Shown here piece by piece: positions 1-8,487 of a stretch of 51,689 nt of DNA. A program made the position numbers and the translations under genes. This DNA comes from an uncultured Phycisphaerales bacterium. GTDB lineage: Bacteria > Planctomycetota > Phycisphaerae > Tepidisphaerales > Tepidisphaeraceae. A model generated the notes under the pieces. It searched no databases. It was not told where the DNA came from and worked only from the letters and a program-made list of their open reading frames with translations. The first letter of the stretch is position 1. The number at the start of each line of letters is the position of its first letter. The stretch covers positions 1 to 51,689 of the forward strand of contig CAIQIQ010000129.1 in the NCBI GenBank assembly GCA_903871935.1, written 5' to 3'.

Positions 1-1
1 G

Positions 2-121
2 CTGGCGCGGTTCCGTCGTCTGGCAAAGGACTATGAGCGTCTGGCATCCACCGTTGCCGGGCTGCACCTGGTCGCGTTCGCCTGTGTGCTCTTGAGCCGA
101 CTCCTCGGAGACATCACGTGA
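2..121 (+). mobile_element. 3' end of an IS5-type transposase gene (partial)
   Basis: The window opens inside a reading frame of 39 codons ending at TGA 119-121. Its residues read LARFRRLAKDYERL then STVAGLHLVAFACVLL, which matches the C-terminal tail of IS5-family (DDE) transposases, where an RFRRL.KDYER motif is followed by a TVAGLH.lAF helix. Only the tail is visible; the catalytic acids and the left end of the element lie outside. The bases just after the stop (about 124-140, containing ATAACACGCTCTAA) may be the right inverted repeat, but this cannot be confirmed without the left end. The frame is intact as far as it can be seen, so I cannot say whether the element is active. Confidence 0.75.
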
Positions 122-313
122 AGTGCATAACACGCTCTAAGATTGAGGACTGGTCGCATTAGCTGCTCGAGGTACGCTCGGGTACGCCCATACCCTACGA
201 GACCTGCGTTATTCTTCGCGGTGCTTTTTGCGCCGTCGTGCTGCGTTGATCTGCCGGGACCGGAGATGTGCGATGGCATGGGCCTGCTGGCCGACAGGGC
301 ATAGAATGGGATC

Positions 314-1243
314 ATGCTGATCGCAATCACAGGCGCAACCGGGTTTGTTGGCAGCTACACCGTCAGGTCACTTAAGGCGCGCGGGCACCATGTGCGGGCG
401 CTGGTGCGGCGGACGAGTCGGCGTGAACACATTGCTCCGTTTGTCGATGAGTGGACGGTCGGAGAGGTGGAGGATCAGCAGGCACAGGCGGGACTGGTGG
501 CCGGCGTTGATGGCGTTATCCATGCGGCGGTGGATTTCGCAGCCAGCGATATGCCGAGCGTTCACTTTCGGCGGAATGTGCTGTCATCACTTGATCTGCT
601 TGAGGCAGCGCGGAAGGCGGAGGTGGGGCAGTTCATCTTTGTCTCATCCGGGGCAGCGTATGCGCAGATCCTGCGGGATCGCAAGCTCGATGAGAATCAC
701 CCGACATGGCCGGATAGTCTCTATGGGGCATACAAGGCGGCGGTGGAGCCGTTTCTTAAGGCGTATCATGCGCAGTTTGGGATGAATACCAGCAGTTGGC
801 GGCCGGTGGCGGTGTATGGGGTGGCGCCGGTGGTTTGCCAGTCGCATTGGATTGAACTGGTCGAAGCAGTGAAGGCAGGCAAAGCGGTATCAACGCCCGC
901 GGGAGGGAAGATTGTGCATGTGGAAGATGTGGCGTTCGCGCTCGCGGCGGCAGCGGGCGATGAGACGGTGGCGGGGCAGTTCTACAACCTGGTTGATTGC
1001 CACATGTACTGGCAGGTGGCAGCCGAGTTGGCCAAACAGATCACCGGTTCATCCTCGATCATTGAAGACCGTAAAGGGAGCGGTCCGAAGAACACGTATG
1101 ATACGGCGGCTGCTGTTGCGTTCTTCGACCGACACGGGAACACGATTGGCCTGAGGCGCGGGTTGGAGGGTGTACGGCAATATGTCGCGCAGTTGATACA
1201 GGCAGAAGAGGTCGGATCACCTCTGGCTGCTCCGAGGGTATGA
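314..1243 (+). CDS. NAD(P)-dependent epimerase/dehydratase (extended SDR)
   Basis: A 309-residue extended short-chain dehydrogenase/reductase. The N-terminal Rossmann glycine motif TGATGFVG lies at residues 6-13. The catalytic Ser is in FVSSGAAY (about 109-116) and the YxxxK pair is Tyr137-Lys141. The family interconverts or reduces nucleotide-activated sugars and related alcohols; the substrate cannot be read from the sequence. The ATG at 314 is the first of the frame after an IS-derived border and has only a weak Shine-Dalgarno. It stands 40 bp before polX on the same strand and may be co-transcribed, although no functional link is evident. Confidence 0.85.
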   Translation: MLIAITGATGFVGSYTVRSLKARGHHVRALVRRTSRREHIAPFVDEWTVGEVEDQQAQAGLVAGVDGVIHAAVDFAASDMPSVHFRRNVLSSLDLLEAARKAEVGQFIFVSSGAAYAQILRDRKLDENHPTWPDSLYGAYKAAVEPFLKAYHAQFGMNTSSWRPVAVYGVAPVVCQSHWIELVEAVKAGKAVSTPAGGKIVHVEDVAFALAAAAGDETVAGQFYNLVDCHMYWQVAAELAKQITGSSSIIEDRKGSGPKNTYDTAAAVAFFDRHGNTIGLRRGLEGVRQYVAQLIQAEEVGSPLAAPRV

Positions 1244-1282
1244 TTGGGCACGTGATTCGGAACGAAGTGAAGGAGTGTGCCC

Positions 1283-3055
1283 ATGGGATCGAATGCCGAG
1301 CTTGCAGAGATGTTTGCGCGGATGGCCGACGTGATGCAGCTTGTTGGGGAGAACGCGTTCAAGGCGATTGCATTTCAGCGGGTCTCGCGGGTGCTGGAAG
1401 AGACGGGCATTGACGTGGTGGCGGCGAGCAAATCCGGCGAACTGCCGCCGATCGAGGGGATCGGTGAGAGCAGTCGGCGGATCATTGTTGAGTATGCGCA
1501 GACCGGAAAGAGCCGGGACTACGAGCAGTTGATTGCCAGCGTGCCGGCGGGTGTGCTGGAGATGCTGCGGATTCCGGGGCTGGGACCCAAGACGGTGGCG
1601 CTGCTGTGGAGGGAGCGCGGCATCGAGTCGGTCGATGCTTTGGAACAGGCGATTGGGCAGGGGAAACTTGCGGGGCTCAAGGGCGTGGGGGCGAAGAAGA
1701 TCGCCTCAATGCTGGATGGCATCCGTCTGCTGAAGGCGGGTATGCAGCGGCGCGGGTTTGTGGTGGTGGCACCGCTGGTGGAAGAGATGCTGGAGAGACT
1801 GCGGAGTGATGCGCGGGTGGGGCAGGCGGAGGCGGCCGGGAGTTTCCGGCGGCGGCGTGAGACGGTGGGGGATGTGGATCTGCTGTGCTGGGTGCATAGT
1901 TCCGAGGATGCACAGGCGGTGATCGAAAGTTTCTGTACGCAGAACGGCGTGGAGAAGGTCAATGCCAGCGGGAGGACGAAGGGGAGCATTCTTGTAGACA
2001 AGGGATTCCAGATCGACCTGCGGATTGTGCCGAAGGAGAACTTCGGGGCGGCACTGCTCTACTTCACCGGGTCGAAGGAGCACAATGTCAAGTTGCGCGG
2101 GCTGGCACAGGAACAGGGGATGACGCTCAATGAGTGGGGGCTGTATCGCGTCGATCAGTATAACAAGGCGGAGAAGAAACCGGGTGAACCTCCGACGATC
2201 AAGCCGGTGGCGGGTGGGGATGAGAAGAGCGTCTATTCAGCTTTGAAGTTGGGCTACATCGAGCCGGAATTGCGTGAGGATCGTGGCGAGATCGAGGCGG
2301 GGATTGCACAGCGGCTGCCCCGGCTGGTAACCCGCGAAGACATCCGCGGCGAATTGCATTGTCATACCACAGCATCAGATGGTCGTGCCAGCATCGAACA
2401 GATGGCCGAGGCGGCGAAGGCGATGGGGTATGAGTACATTGCGATTACCGACCATTCGGTGAGCTCTGTGATCGCCAATGGTTTGGCACCGGAGCGGCTC
2501 AAAGCGCATATTGCCGCGATCCGAAAGGCCCAGGACCGTGTGAAAGGGATCCATATTCTTGCCGGCAGCGAGGTGGATATCCTGATCGATGGCTCGCTGG
2601 ACTATGAAGATGCGCTGCTGGCGGAACTGGATGTCGTGATTGCCTCGCCGCATGTGTCACTCAAGCAGGACACTGCCAAGGCGACGGATCGGCTGCTGCG
2701 GGCGATTGAGTCGCGGTATGTGCACATTATTGGCCATCCCACCGGGCGGATGATCAACCAGCGCGAGGGGTTGCCTTTGGATATGCCCAAGGTGATTGCG
2801 GCCGCAGCGCAGGCCAAGACGGCTCTGGAGATCAACGCCGGCTGGCCACGTTGGGATCTGAATGATTTGAACGCCCGGGCGGCGGCCAATGCCGGGGTGA
2901 TGATCTCGATCAACACCGACGCCCATGCCATCGAGAGCCTTGGCGACATCGTGATGGGCCTGTGGGTTGCTCGCCGAGCCTGGCTGACGCCAACGCAAAT
3001 CGTGAATTGCATGACGTACAAACAGCTTATGGCTTGGCTGAAGGTCAAGAGGTAG
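1283..3055 (+). CDS. polX: PolX: family X DNA polymerase with PHP exonuclease domain
   Basis: A 590-residue bacterial DNA polymerase X. The order is an N-terminal helical 8-kDa-like domain (about 1-75), helix-hairpin-helix elements (about 85-135, IPGLGPKTVALLW and LKGVGAKKIASML), the polymerase palm with GSFRRRRETVGDVDLL (about 185-200, metal-binding Asp-x-Asp), and a C-terminal PHP domain from about 353 with GELHCHTTASDG, ITDHS and later GHPTGR and NTDAH metal-ligand motifs. The protein fills short gaps in base excision repair, and the PHP domain gives 3'-5' exonuclease activity. A GTG at 1277 is in frame, but AGGAG at 1271-1275 is only one base from it and seven from the ATG at 1283, so I chose 1283. 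Length matches full-length bacterial PolX. Confidence 0.95.
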   Translation: MGSNAELAEMFARMADVMQLVGENAFKAIAFQRVSRVLEETGIDVVAASKSGELPPIEGIGESSRRIIVEYAQTGKSRDYEQLIASVPAGVLEMLRIPGLGPKTVALLWRERGIESVDALEQAIGQGKLAGLKGVGAKKIASMLDGIRLLKAGMQRRGFVVVAPLVEEMLERLRSDARVGQAEAAGSFRRRRETVGDVDLLCWVHSSEDAQAVIESFCTQNGVEKVNASGRTKGSILVDKGFQIDLRIVPKENFGAALLYFTGSKEHNVKLRGLAQEQGMTLNEWGLYRVDQYNKAEKKPGEPPTIKPVAGGDEKSVYSALKLGYIEPELREDRGEIEAGIAQRLPRLVTREDIRGELHCHTTASDGRASIEQMAEAAKAMGYEYIAITDHSVSSVIANGLAPERLKAHIAAIRKAQDRVKGIHILAGSEVDILIDGSLDYEDALLAELDVVIASPHVSLKQDTAKATDRLLRAIESRYVHIIGHPTGRMINQREGLPLDMPKVIAAAAQAKTALEINAGWPRWDLNDLNARAAANAGVMISINTDAHAIESLGDIVMGLWVARRAWLTPTQIVNCMTYKQLMAWLKVKR

Positions 3056-3082
3056 AATGCGCGTATCTGATGGAGTATCGCC

Positions 3083-3331
3083 ATGGTGCGCATGACAATT
3101 GAGTTCTCCGAAAGCTCGCTTTCAGCTTTGCGGGCATCACCTCGCGAGTTTGCGGACGAGATGCGTCTGGCGGCAGCAATCAAGTGGTACGAACTACATC
3201 GCATTTCACAGGGTCGGGCTGCCGAGATTGCCGGGCTATCGCGCGCCCAGTTTGCTGATGCCCTATCGCGCTTCGGCGTGTCGCCTTTCCAGTATTCCGC
3301 GGAAGAGATCATCGAAGAGGCTGGGCAGTGA
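3083..3331 (+). CDS. UPF0175-family antitoxin-like protein
   Basis: An 82-residue protein of the UPF0175 type. A short beta-strand segment (TIEFSESSLSAL) is followed by a predicted helix-turn-helix (AAIKWYELHRISQGRAAEIAG, then LSRAQFADALSRFGVS) that resembles a MerR- or ribbon-associated DNA-binding helix pair. The ATG at 3083 has GGAG nine bases upstream. Its stop overlaps the start of the next gene by four bases (GTGA), so the two are translationally coupled. UPF0175 genes next to DUF3368 genes are a recurrent putative type II toxin-antitoxin arrangement; the antitoxin and autorepressor role is inferred from that context. Confidence 0.8.
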   Translation: MVRMTIEFSESSLSALRASPREFADEMRLAAAIKWYELHRISQGRAAEIAGLSRAQFADALSRFGVSPFQYSAEEIIEEAGQ

Positions 3332-3822
3332 GCGTATGGATTGTTAACGCGTCGCCTGTGATTGCGCTGGCCAAAGTTCGGCAGTTGCAGCTTCTGGATG
3401 CTCTGGGCGGCGAGGTGTGGTTGCCAGAGGCAGTTGCGATCGAGCTGGTGGCGGGCCCGGAGGGGGATCCCGCGAGAATGGCAGTGGTTGCGAATTGGGG
3501 GCGACGGTGTTCTCCATCCGCAATTCCCGATACTGTGGTCGAATGGGGTCTTGGGGCAGGCGAAACAGCCGTCCTTGCCGTTGCGATGGAGCGACAGCCC
3601 GCCACTGCGGTCCTGGACGACGGCATGGCTCGCTCGGCGGCACGCGCTTTGGGTATTCCGCTGATCGGGACTCTTGGTGTCGTCGTGCGCGCCAGGCGGG
3701 TGGGGATCATTCCGTCGGCTGGGACCGTAATGCGTGATCTCAAAGACGTAGGTCTTCGGCTCGACGATACGTTGGTTGGCGCGGTCCTCGAGCGCATCGG
3801 TGAACGCTGGATTCGCACGTAG
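3328..3822 (+). CDS. DUF3368 PIN-fold putative toxin
   Basis: A 164-residue DUF3368 protein, a PIN-fold family predicted to cleave RNA with Mg2+. The N-terminus IVNASPVIALAKV matches the first PIN strand and helix, but the usual first catalytic Asp is Asn here, which I recall as common in DUF3368. Other acidic positions are in LGAGETAVLAVA (about 72-84) and AVLDDGMAR (about 92-100). The start is GTG at 3328, inside the stop of the upstream antitoxin-like gene. Toxin activity is inferred from family and pairing. The Asn may weaken metal binding, so a non-nucleolytic or altered role is possible. Confidence 0.8.
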   Translation: MSVWIVNASPVIALAKVRQLQLLDALGGEVWLPEAVAIELVAGPEGDPARMAVVANWGRRCSPSAIPDTVVEWGLGAGETAVLAVAMERQPATAVLDDGMARSAARALGIPLIGTLGVVVRARRVGIIPSAGTVMRDLKDVGLRLDDTLVGAVLERIGERWIRT

Positions 3823-3929
3823 GTCGGCCATCTGTCGCGTCAGGCGAAAGGCCTAATCCATGGCCAGTTGTAACAACACGCTCTCTGCGGTGTAATACCT
3901 CCACCTATTTTTCAAGCAGGAGCAGGGCT

Positions 3930-5030
3930 ATGAGCAAGATTCGTATTGGCATTGTTGGCGTTGGCATTATTGGCAAGTCGCATCTGGATGCGTATGCGAA
4001 GATCCCCGATGTGGAGATCGTCGCCGCGTGCGATATCGACACTCCGGAACTCAACCGCGTTTGCGACAAGCACAATATTAAGAACCGTTACGAGAAGTTC
4101 CGTGATCTGCTGAAGCGGGATGACCTCGATGCGGTGGATGTAGCGCTACACAACAACCTTCATGCGCCGGTGACCATCGAGGCCCTGCGCTCCGGCAAAC
4201 ATGTCTACTGCGAGAAGCCGATTGCCGGCAGCTACTTCGATGGCAAGGCGATGATCGAGGAAGCGAAGAAGTGCGGGAAGATGCTGCACATTCAGCTTGC
4301 CTTCCTGTATACGCGCGAGACGAAGATCGCCAAACGCCTGATCGAGGCCGGCCGGCTCGGCCACATTTACCATGCCCGCTCGACGGGTTTCCGCCGGCGC
4401 GGCCGGCCGTATGTAGATGGCTATGCCACACCTCAGTTCGTGAACACCACCACCTCGGGTGGCGGCGCCCTCTATGACATGGGCGTCTACCACATTTCGC
4501 AGCTTCTGTATCTGTTGGGAATGCCCAAGGTGCAGCGCGTGACCGGCCGGGTATACCAGGAGACCGGCATGGACGAGACTCGGCGCAAGCTTTCCAATTA
4601 CAACGTCGAGGAACTGGGTACGGGATACGTGCGCTTTGCCGATAACCTCACGATGGACATCATCGAGAGCTGGGCGATCCACATGAATGCCTTTGAGGGC
4701 AGCTTCATCGCCGGCTCCAAGGGCGGTGTCCGTCTCGCGCCGCTGTCGTATCACACGACCACCGAAGATGTCGAGACGAACATGACCTTCGAGGACATCG
4801 CGGCCGACTCTCGCTGGCACTCGCTGAACTCGGCGGTGTCTTACTATGACAGTTCGCAGCATCACTGGGTCGCGGCGTTGCAGGGCAAGGTTGAATTGCT
4901 GCCGACGGCGCAGATAGCACTGCAGACGATGCTGATCAGCCAGGGCATCTACCTGTCGGAGAAACTTGGCCGCGAAGTGACGGTTGAGGAGATCGAGCAA
5001 GCGGCGGTAACGACGGCTCTGAAGCTGTAA
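3930..5030 (+). CDS. Gfo/Idh/MocA-family oxidoreductase
   Basis: A 366-residue NAD(P)-dependent oxidoreductase. The Rossmann motif GIVGVGIIG is at residues 7-15, an acidic residue ends the second strand (ACDID, about 33-37), and the family EKP motif, whose Lys is catalytic or cofactor-contacting, is at 95-97 (HVYCEKPIAGSY). The C-terminal half has the alpha/beta sheet domain that shapes the sugar or inositol site. The ATG is preceded by AGGAG (about 3919-3923). This family is strongly expanded in Planctomycetota; the substrate is unknown. The gene converges on the HD hydrolase with only 12 bp between stops. Confidence 0.9.
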   Translation: MSKIRIGIVGVGIIGKSHLDAYAKIPDVEIVAACDIDTPELNRVCDKHNIKNRYEKFRDLLKRDDLDAVDVALHNNLHAPVTIEALRSGKHVYCEKPIAGSYFDGKAMIEEAKKCGKMLHIQLAFLYTRETKIAKRLIEAGRLGHIYHARSTGFRRRGRPYVDGYATPQFVNTTTSGGGALYDMGVYHISQLLYLLGMPKVQRVTGRVYQETGMDETRRKLSNYNVEELGTGYVRFADNLTMDIIESWAIHMNAFEGSFIAGSKGGVRLAPLSYHTTTEDVETNMTFEDIAADSRWHSLNSAVSYYDSSQHHWVAALQGKVELLPTAQIALQTMLISQGIYLSEKLGREVTVEEIEQAAVTTALKL

Positions 5031-5042
5031 GCTGCCCATCCA

Positions 5043-5573
5043 CTACAGGAAGATAGTTCGGCGCTTTGCGAAGGCCTTGTCAAACCAGGCTTCCAGGGCC
5101 GGGTTGCAGCCGCGGCAGGCGTCTACCACGCGGTCAGCCCAGAGGATGTATTTCACTTTGCGTTCGGCTGGCCAGTCTGGCGGCTCGGTCAGGCTGACAT
5201 CATGCAGGTTGCAGATCTTGTCTGCGATGAAGATCTGTTTTGCGCCAGGCGATGCGGCTTGGGCGCGTTCGATCTGCCTCTCCCTGCGCTCGTGGCTGGG
5301 CAGCGTCTTGTCGTCGGTGACTTCTTTCACGAGCGTGCAGACCTCGTAACCGAAGCGTTCGACCAGGTCGGCCGGGGAGGCGTCGGTATCTTCCAGAACA
5401 TCATGCAGAACTGCCGCCTGCAGGATGATGGTATCCTCGATCTTGCCGATATGGGCCAAGGCGTGAGCAACGGCGATGGGATGGTTGATGAAGGGACTCT
5501 GGCGCGAGTTCTTTCGCCGCTGATTGCTGTGTTTATGTGCAGCGAATGCCAGGGCGCTTAAGAGCTTGTCCAT
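5043..5573 (-). CDS. MESH1/SpoT-like HD-domain phosphohydrolase
   Basis: A 176-residue single-domain HD protein resembling the hydrolase half of RelA/SpoT and the MESH1 enzymes. Metal ligands are visible as His31 (INHPIAVA), the HD pair 57-58 and ED 61-62 in LHDVLEDT, and a later Asp in FIADKICNL (about 115-123). Relatives remove the 3' pyrophosphate of (p)ppGpp or act on other nucleotides such as NADPH. There is no synthetase, TGS or ACT domain. I chose the ATG at 5573 because GGAAGG lies about eight bases upstream; the ATG at 5597 has no Shine-Dalgarno. Whether the substrate is an alarmone is not decidable here. Confidence 0.85.
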   Translation of the reverse strand: MDKLLSALAFAAHKHSNQRRKNSRQSPFINHPIAVAHALAHIGKIEDTIILQAAVLHDVLEDTDASPADLVERFGYEVCTLVKEVTDDKTLPSHERRERQIERAQAASPGAKQIFIADKICNLHDVSLTEPPDWPAERKVKYILWADRVVDACRGCNPALEAWFDKAFAKRRTIFL

Positions 5574-5767
5574 GGGGGAGCCTTCCACGGTTGACATGTT
5601 GCCATTGTCCGACAGGTCAGGGCGTGTTTCCAGCGCGCTGCGCGACGACTTTTGCGCTTTCTGGCCGGTGCCGAGCGAAGCTCGGACGAGGATCGGGCGC
5701 AGCTCGTATGCCCGCCCATGGCAACGCCATCAGGAGGCGGCAGGTATAGCTGGCAGAGGAGACATAC

Positions 5768-7693
5768 ATGGTATTCTCGGTGTATACGGTATTGCTGATT
5801 GCCGGAGCGGCGATAGGGTTGGCGGCTTGTGCGGCGGCCGCGCCGCTGGATGGTGGCGTGCCGGACGCCGAGATTGACCGCATTGCGGCGATGTTGGGGG
5901 ATCGCCCCTTTGCCTTCGGCCCCAGCATCGAAGATCGCGCTGCCTGGGAGAAACTTGGGAAGCACAAGAGCTATGCCGGCGTAGTGGCCAATGCGGAGAA
6001 GCTGCTCAAGGGGCCGATGCCGGAGCTGACAGAGCAGATCTACCTCGAGTACACGCAGACGGGGAACCGCACCAAGCATTACAACGACGTTCGCTACGCG
6101 CGCCATGGGCGGATTGCGACCTTGGTGTTGGCTGAGTGCGTGGAGAATCGCGGCCGCTTCATCCCGGCACTGGAGGCGGCAATCGAGAGCATCTGTCAGG
6201 AGCCGACCTGGGTCTTCAACTTCCACGATCCAGCTCTGGAAAACTGGCACGGAAAGACGATTCAGATTGACCTGGGTTCCATCCTCCCGGCCCACGCAAT
6301 GGCGCAGGCCGAACACATGCTGGGTGGTCGGCTCAGTGATCGGGTCCGCAAGCGGATGACGACGACCTGTAGGCAACGCATCCTGGATCCGTACCGCCAA
6401 GAGATTCTCGGTCAGACCAAGGCACGTGGGCTGTGGTGGATCACCAATGTGAATAACTGGAATGCCGTATGCCACGCAGGCGTGCTGGGGACAGCGCTGG
6501 TGTTTGGCGAAGACAAGCGGGATCGCGCGTTCTTCGCCGCAGCGGCCGCGAAGTTCAGCCGCCGCTATCTCCAGAGCTTCGGCAAGGATGCCTATTGTCA
6601 GGAGGGCCTGGGTTACTGGGGTTATGGCTTTGGCAACTACATTATGCTCTGTGAACTGCTCTACCAGGCGACCGGGGGCAAGCTGGACCTCTATCAAGAC
6701 CCGGACGTGCGCGAGGTGGCGCTGTTCCCAGTTCGTGACCAGATCACCAACGGCGTCTGGCCGAGCTATGCCGACAGCGCGGTGGGGGCTGTTCCATCCG
6801 CCCAATTGATGGGCTTCCTGAATCGGCGCTATGGACTGGGGCTACAGCAGTGGCAGGTGGAGGATCAGACAACCGCCGGCGGCGGGCTGCCCACGGCGAT
6901 GATGTTCTCGTCGCCGAATTCGGCGACAGCGCAGGAACTGGCCAACCAGGCAAAGGAGTATTACGAGCTGCGGACGTACTTCGCAGCGAATCAGGTATTG
7001 AACCTGCGGCCGGCCAAGGGCTCCGCCTGCCGGATGGCGGTCTCGATCAAGGGCGGCAACAACGAGGAGCCGCACGGTCACACCGACATGGGCACCTTTG
7101 TCGTGGTGATGGGCAAGGAGCCGGTCATTCTCGATCCGGGCCTGGAGGTGTACACAGCGCGGACATTCTCCGAGAACCGCTTCAAGAGCAACCTGCTCAA
7201 TTCTTTTGGCCATCCGGTGCCGCGGGTGGCCGGCCAACTGCAGACGCCCGGCCGGCAATACCATGCGACCATCCTCTCCACGCAGTTTGCCGATGCGGGC
7301 GATACCTGCGTCATGGACATCAAGCCTGCGTATTCGGTTCCCGCGCTCACCAAGCTGACCCGCACGTTTGCCTACGATCGCAGCGCGGAGGGACAATTCA
7401 CCGTGACTGACGAGGTCGCCTTCTCGACCCCGCAGCAGTACGGCACCGCCCTGATCACCTACGGACAATGGAAGCAGCAGGCCGACGGATCGTTGTTGCT
7501 GTGGCAGAACAAGGAAGCGGTCAAGGTGGTGATCGACAGCAACGGCGCAGCGTTCACGGTGACGCCCGAGACGATCCAGGAGGACAACGGCAAGGGCACG
7601 AAGCCGACACGGATTGGCATTGACCTGGCTCAGCCGGTCACGGCCGCCCGCGTATTGCTGACGATTACGCCCGCGTCAGTTTCTGGGCTCTGA
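5768..7693 (+). CDS. secreted heparinase II/III-like protein
   Basis: A 641-residue exported protein. A hydrophobic signal segment (about 6-25, ending in Ala-rich CAAAAP) is followed by an alpha-helical toroid-like region with NNWNAVCHAGVLG (about 226-238) and a C-terminal beta-sandwich carrying the family motif HGHTDMG near residues 436-442. In heparinase II/III and alginate-lyase relatives these His/Asn residues do the polysaccharide beta-elimination. The ATG has GAGGAGA about six bases upstream. The last 18 bp overlap the convergent YdjY-like gene. The substrate is unknown but would be a uronate-containing polymer if the family chemistry holds. Confidence 0.85.
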   Translation: MVFSVYTVLLIAGAAIGLAACAAAAPLDGGVPDAEIDRIAAMLGDRPFAFGPSIEDRAAWEKLGKHKSYAGVVANAEKLLKGPMPELTEQIYLEYTQTGNRTKHYNDVRYARHGRIATLVLAECVENRGRFIPALEAAIESICQEPTWVFNFHDPALENWHGKTIQIDLGSILPAHAMAQAEHMLGGRLSDRVRKRMTTTCRQRILDPYRQEILGQTKARGLWWITNVNNWNAVCHAGVLGTALVFGEDKRDRAFFAAAAAKFSRRYLQSFGKDAYCQEGLGYWGYGFGNYIMLCELLYQATGGKLDLYQDPDVREVALFPVRDQITNGVWPSYADSAVGAVPSAQLMGFLNRRYGLGLQQWQVEDQTTAGGGLPTAMMFSSPNSATAQELANQAKEYYELRTYFAANQVLNLRPAKGSACRMAVSIKGGNNEEPHGHTDMGTFVVVMGKEPVILDPGLEVYTARTFSENRFKSNLLNSFGHPVPRVAGQLQTPGRQYHATILSTQFADAGDTCVMDIKPAYSVPALTKLTRTFAYDRSAEGQFTVTDEVAFSTPQQYGTALITYGQWKQQADGSLLLWQNKEAVKVVIDSNGAAFTVTPETIQEDNGKGTKPTRIGIDLAQPVTAARVLLTITPASVSGL

Positions 7694-8404
7694 GGGGCTG
7701 CTCTGAAAGGTCGGTTGGGTAGTGGGAACACTTGCCGGGGCGGCCGGCTCGATGATCATCCACACTTTCGTCTCTTTCTCGGGCATGAGATCCCAATTGG
7801 GCTCCCATTGGCGGTCTTCCATGGTGCGGCTGACACGGTCGGGAAGATCAATCACCATACCTTCGACGTTGGCCACGCTGACGAGATATCCCGTTGCGTC
7901 GGCGAGGTAACTGCCGTCGGTGAGGCGCGAACCGGAGAATATCCACGACATCGCAGGAGCTTCCTTCTTGCTCTTGATGTTGCGCAGCAGCCGGTAGGCC
8001 GGATAGCGGACGACTTTCCCATCCTTGGTCCACTCCACGCTCAAACGCAGGGGAGGACCTTGCGGCGGAATCCATGAATCGGTGGCTTTGTTGTATTCCA
8101 AGGTGTGGCCGGGCTCGAGCCCGAGCATAAGGAGGGCCAGATGGAGGTGCGAGGGCTTTACGCGCGAGCTGAGGATGGCTTCGTACTCGTTGGTGCCGGC
8201 CGCGACACAGTAAAACTCCAGCGCGTAGTCGGCTTTCACGGCCTGACATTCGACACGAACGGTTTTGTGCGGGATGTCGACATCCAGGAACGGAAGCTTG
8301 CCCTTGTCCGCTTCAGCCGCCAGCAGGGGGCTTGCAGGGAGCAGAAGAAGGATCAGGCCCAAGGCTGTGAAGAAACGGATCGACATGCCTGTTAGTTTAG
8401 CCAT
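7676..8404 (-). CDS. secreted YdjY-domain protein
   Basis: A protein of about 242 residues with an N-terminal signal peptide (hydrophobic stretch FFTALGLILLLLPASPLLA) and a YdjY-like domain. This shows in LDVDIPHKTVRVECQAV, an aromatic CVAAGTNEYEAILSS segment and KPSHLHLALLMLGLEPG, typical of the planctomycete branch of this family. The biochemical role is not established. Two in-frame ATGs are possible, 8404 and 8386; neither has a clear Shine-Dalgarno, and an upstream extension to 8614 would run through the galU promoter region, so I do not use it. The tail overlaps the heparinase-like gene by 18 bp on the other strand. Confidence 0.7.
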   Translation of the reverse strand: MAKLTGMSIRFFTALGLILLLLPASPLLAAEADKGKLPFLDVDIPHKTVRVECQAVKADYALEFYCVAAGTNEYEAILSSRVKPSHLHLALLMLGLEPGHTLEYNKATDSWIPPQGPPLRLSVEWTKDGKVVRYPAYRLLRNIKSKKEAPAMSWIFSGSRLTDGSYLADATGYLVSVANVEGMVIDLPDRVSRTMEDRQWEPNWDLMPEKETKVWMIIEPAAPASVPTTQPTFQSSPSEPRN

Positions 8405-8487
8405 GGCGGCGGCAGGCGGAAGGACGAAAGCTGGATCGTCTGGTGTGGGACCAGGGGTTTGCCCCAATCGAATTGGGGGATTAGAAC

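Noticed and set aside
2602..3831. Open frame of about 400 codons on the minus strand over polX and the toxin-antitoxin pair
   Set aside because: Overlaps three convincing plus-strand genes and has no Shine-Dalgarno or domain.
3870..3890. TAACAACACGCTCT similar to the presumed IS end at 124-140
   Set aside because: Only a short match, no transposase remnant nearby and no target duplication.
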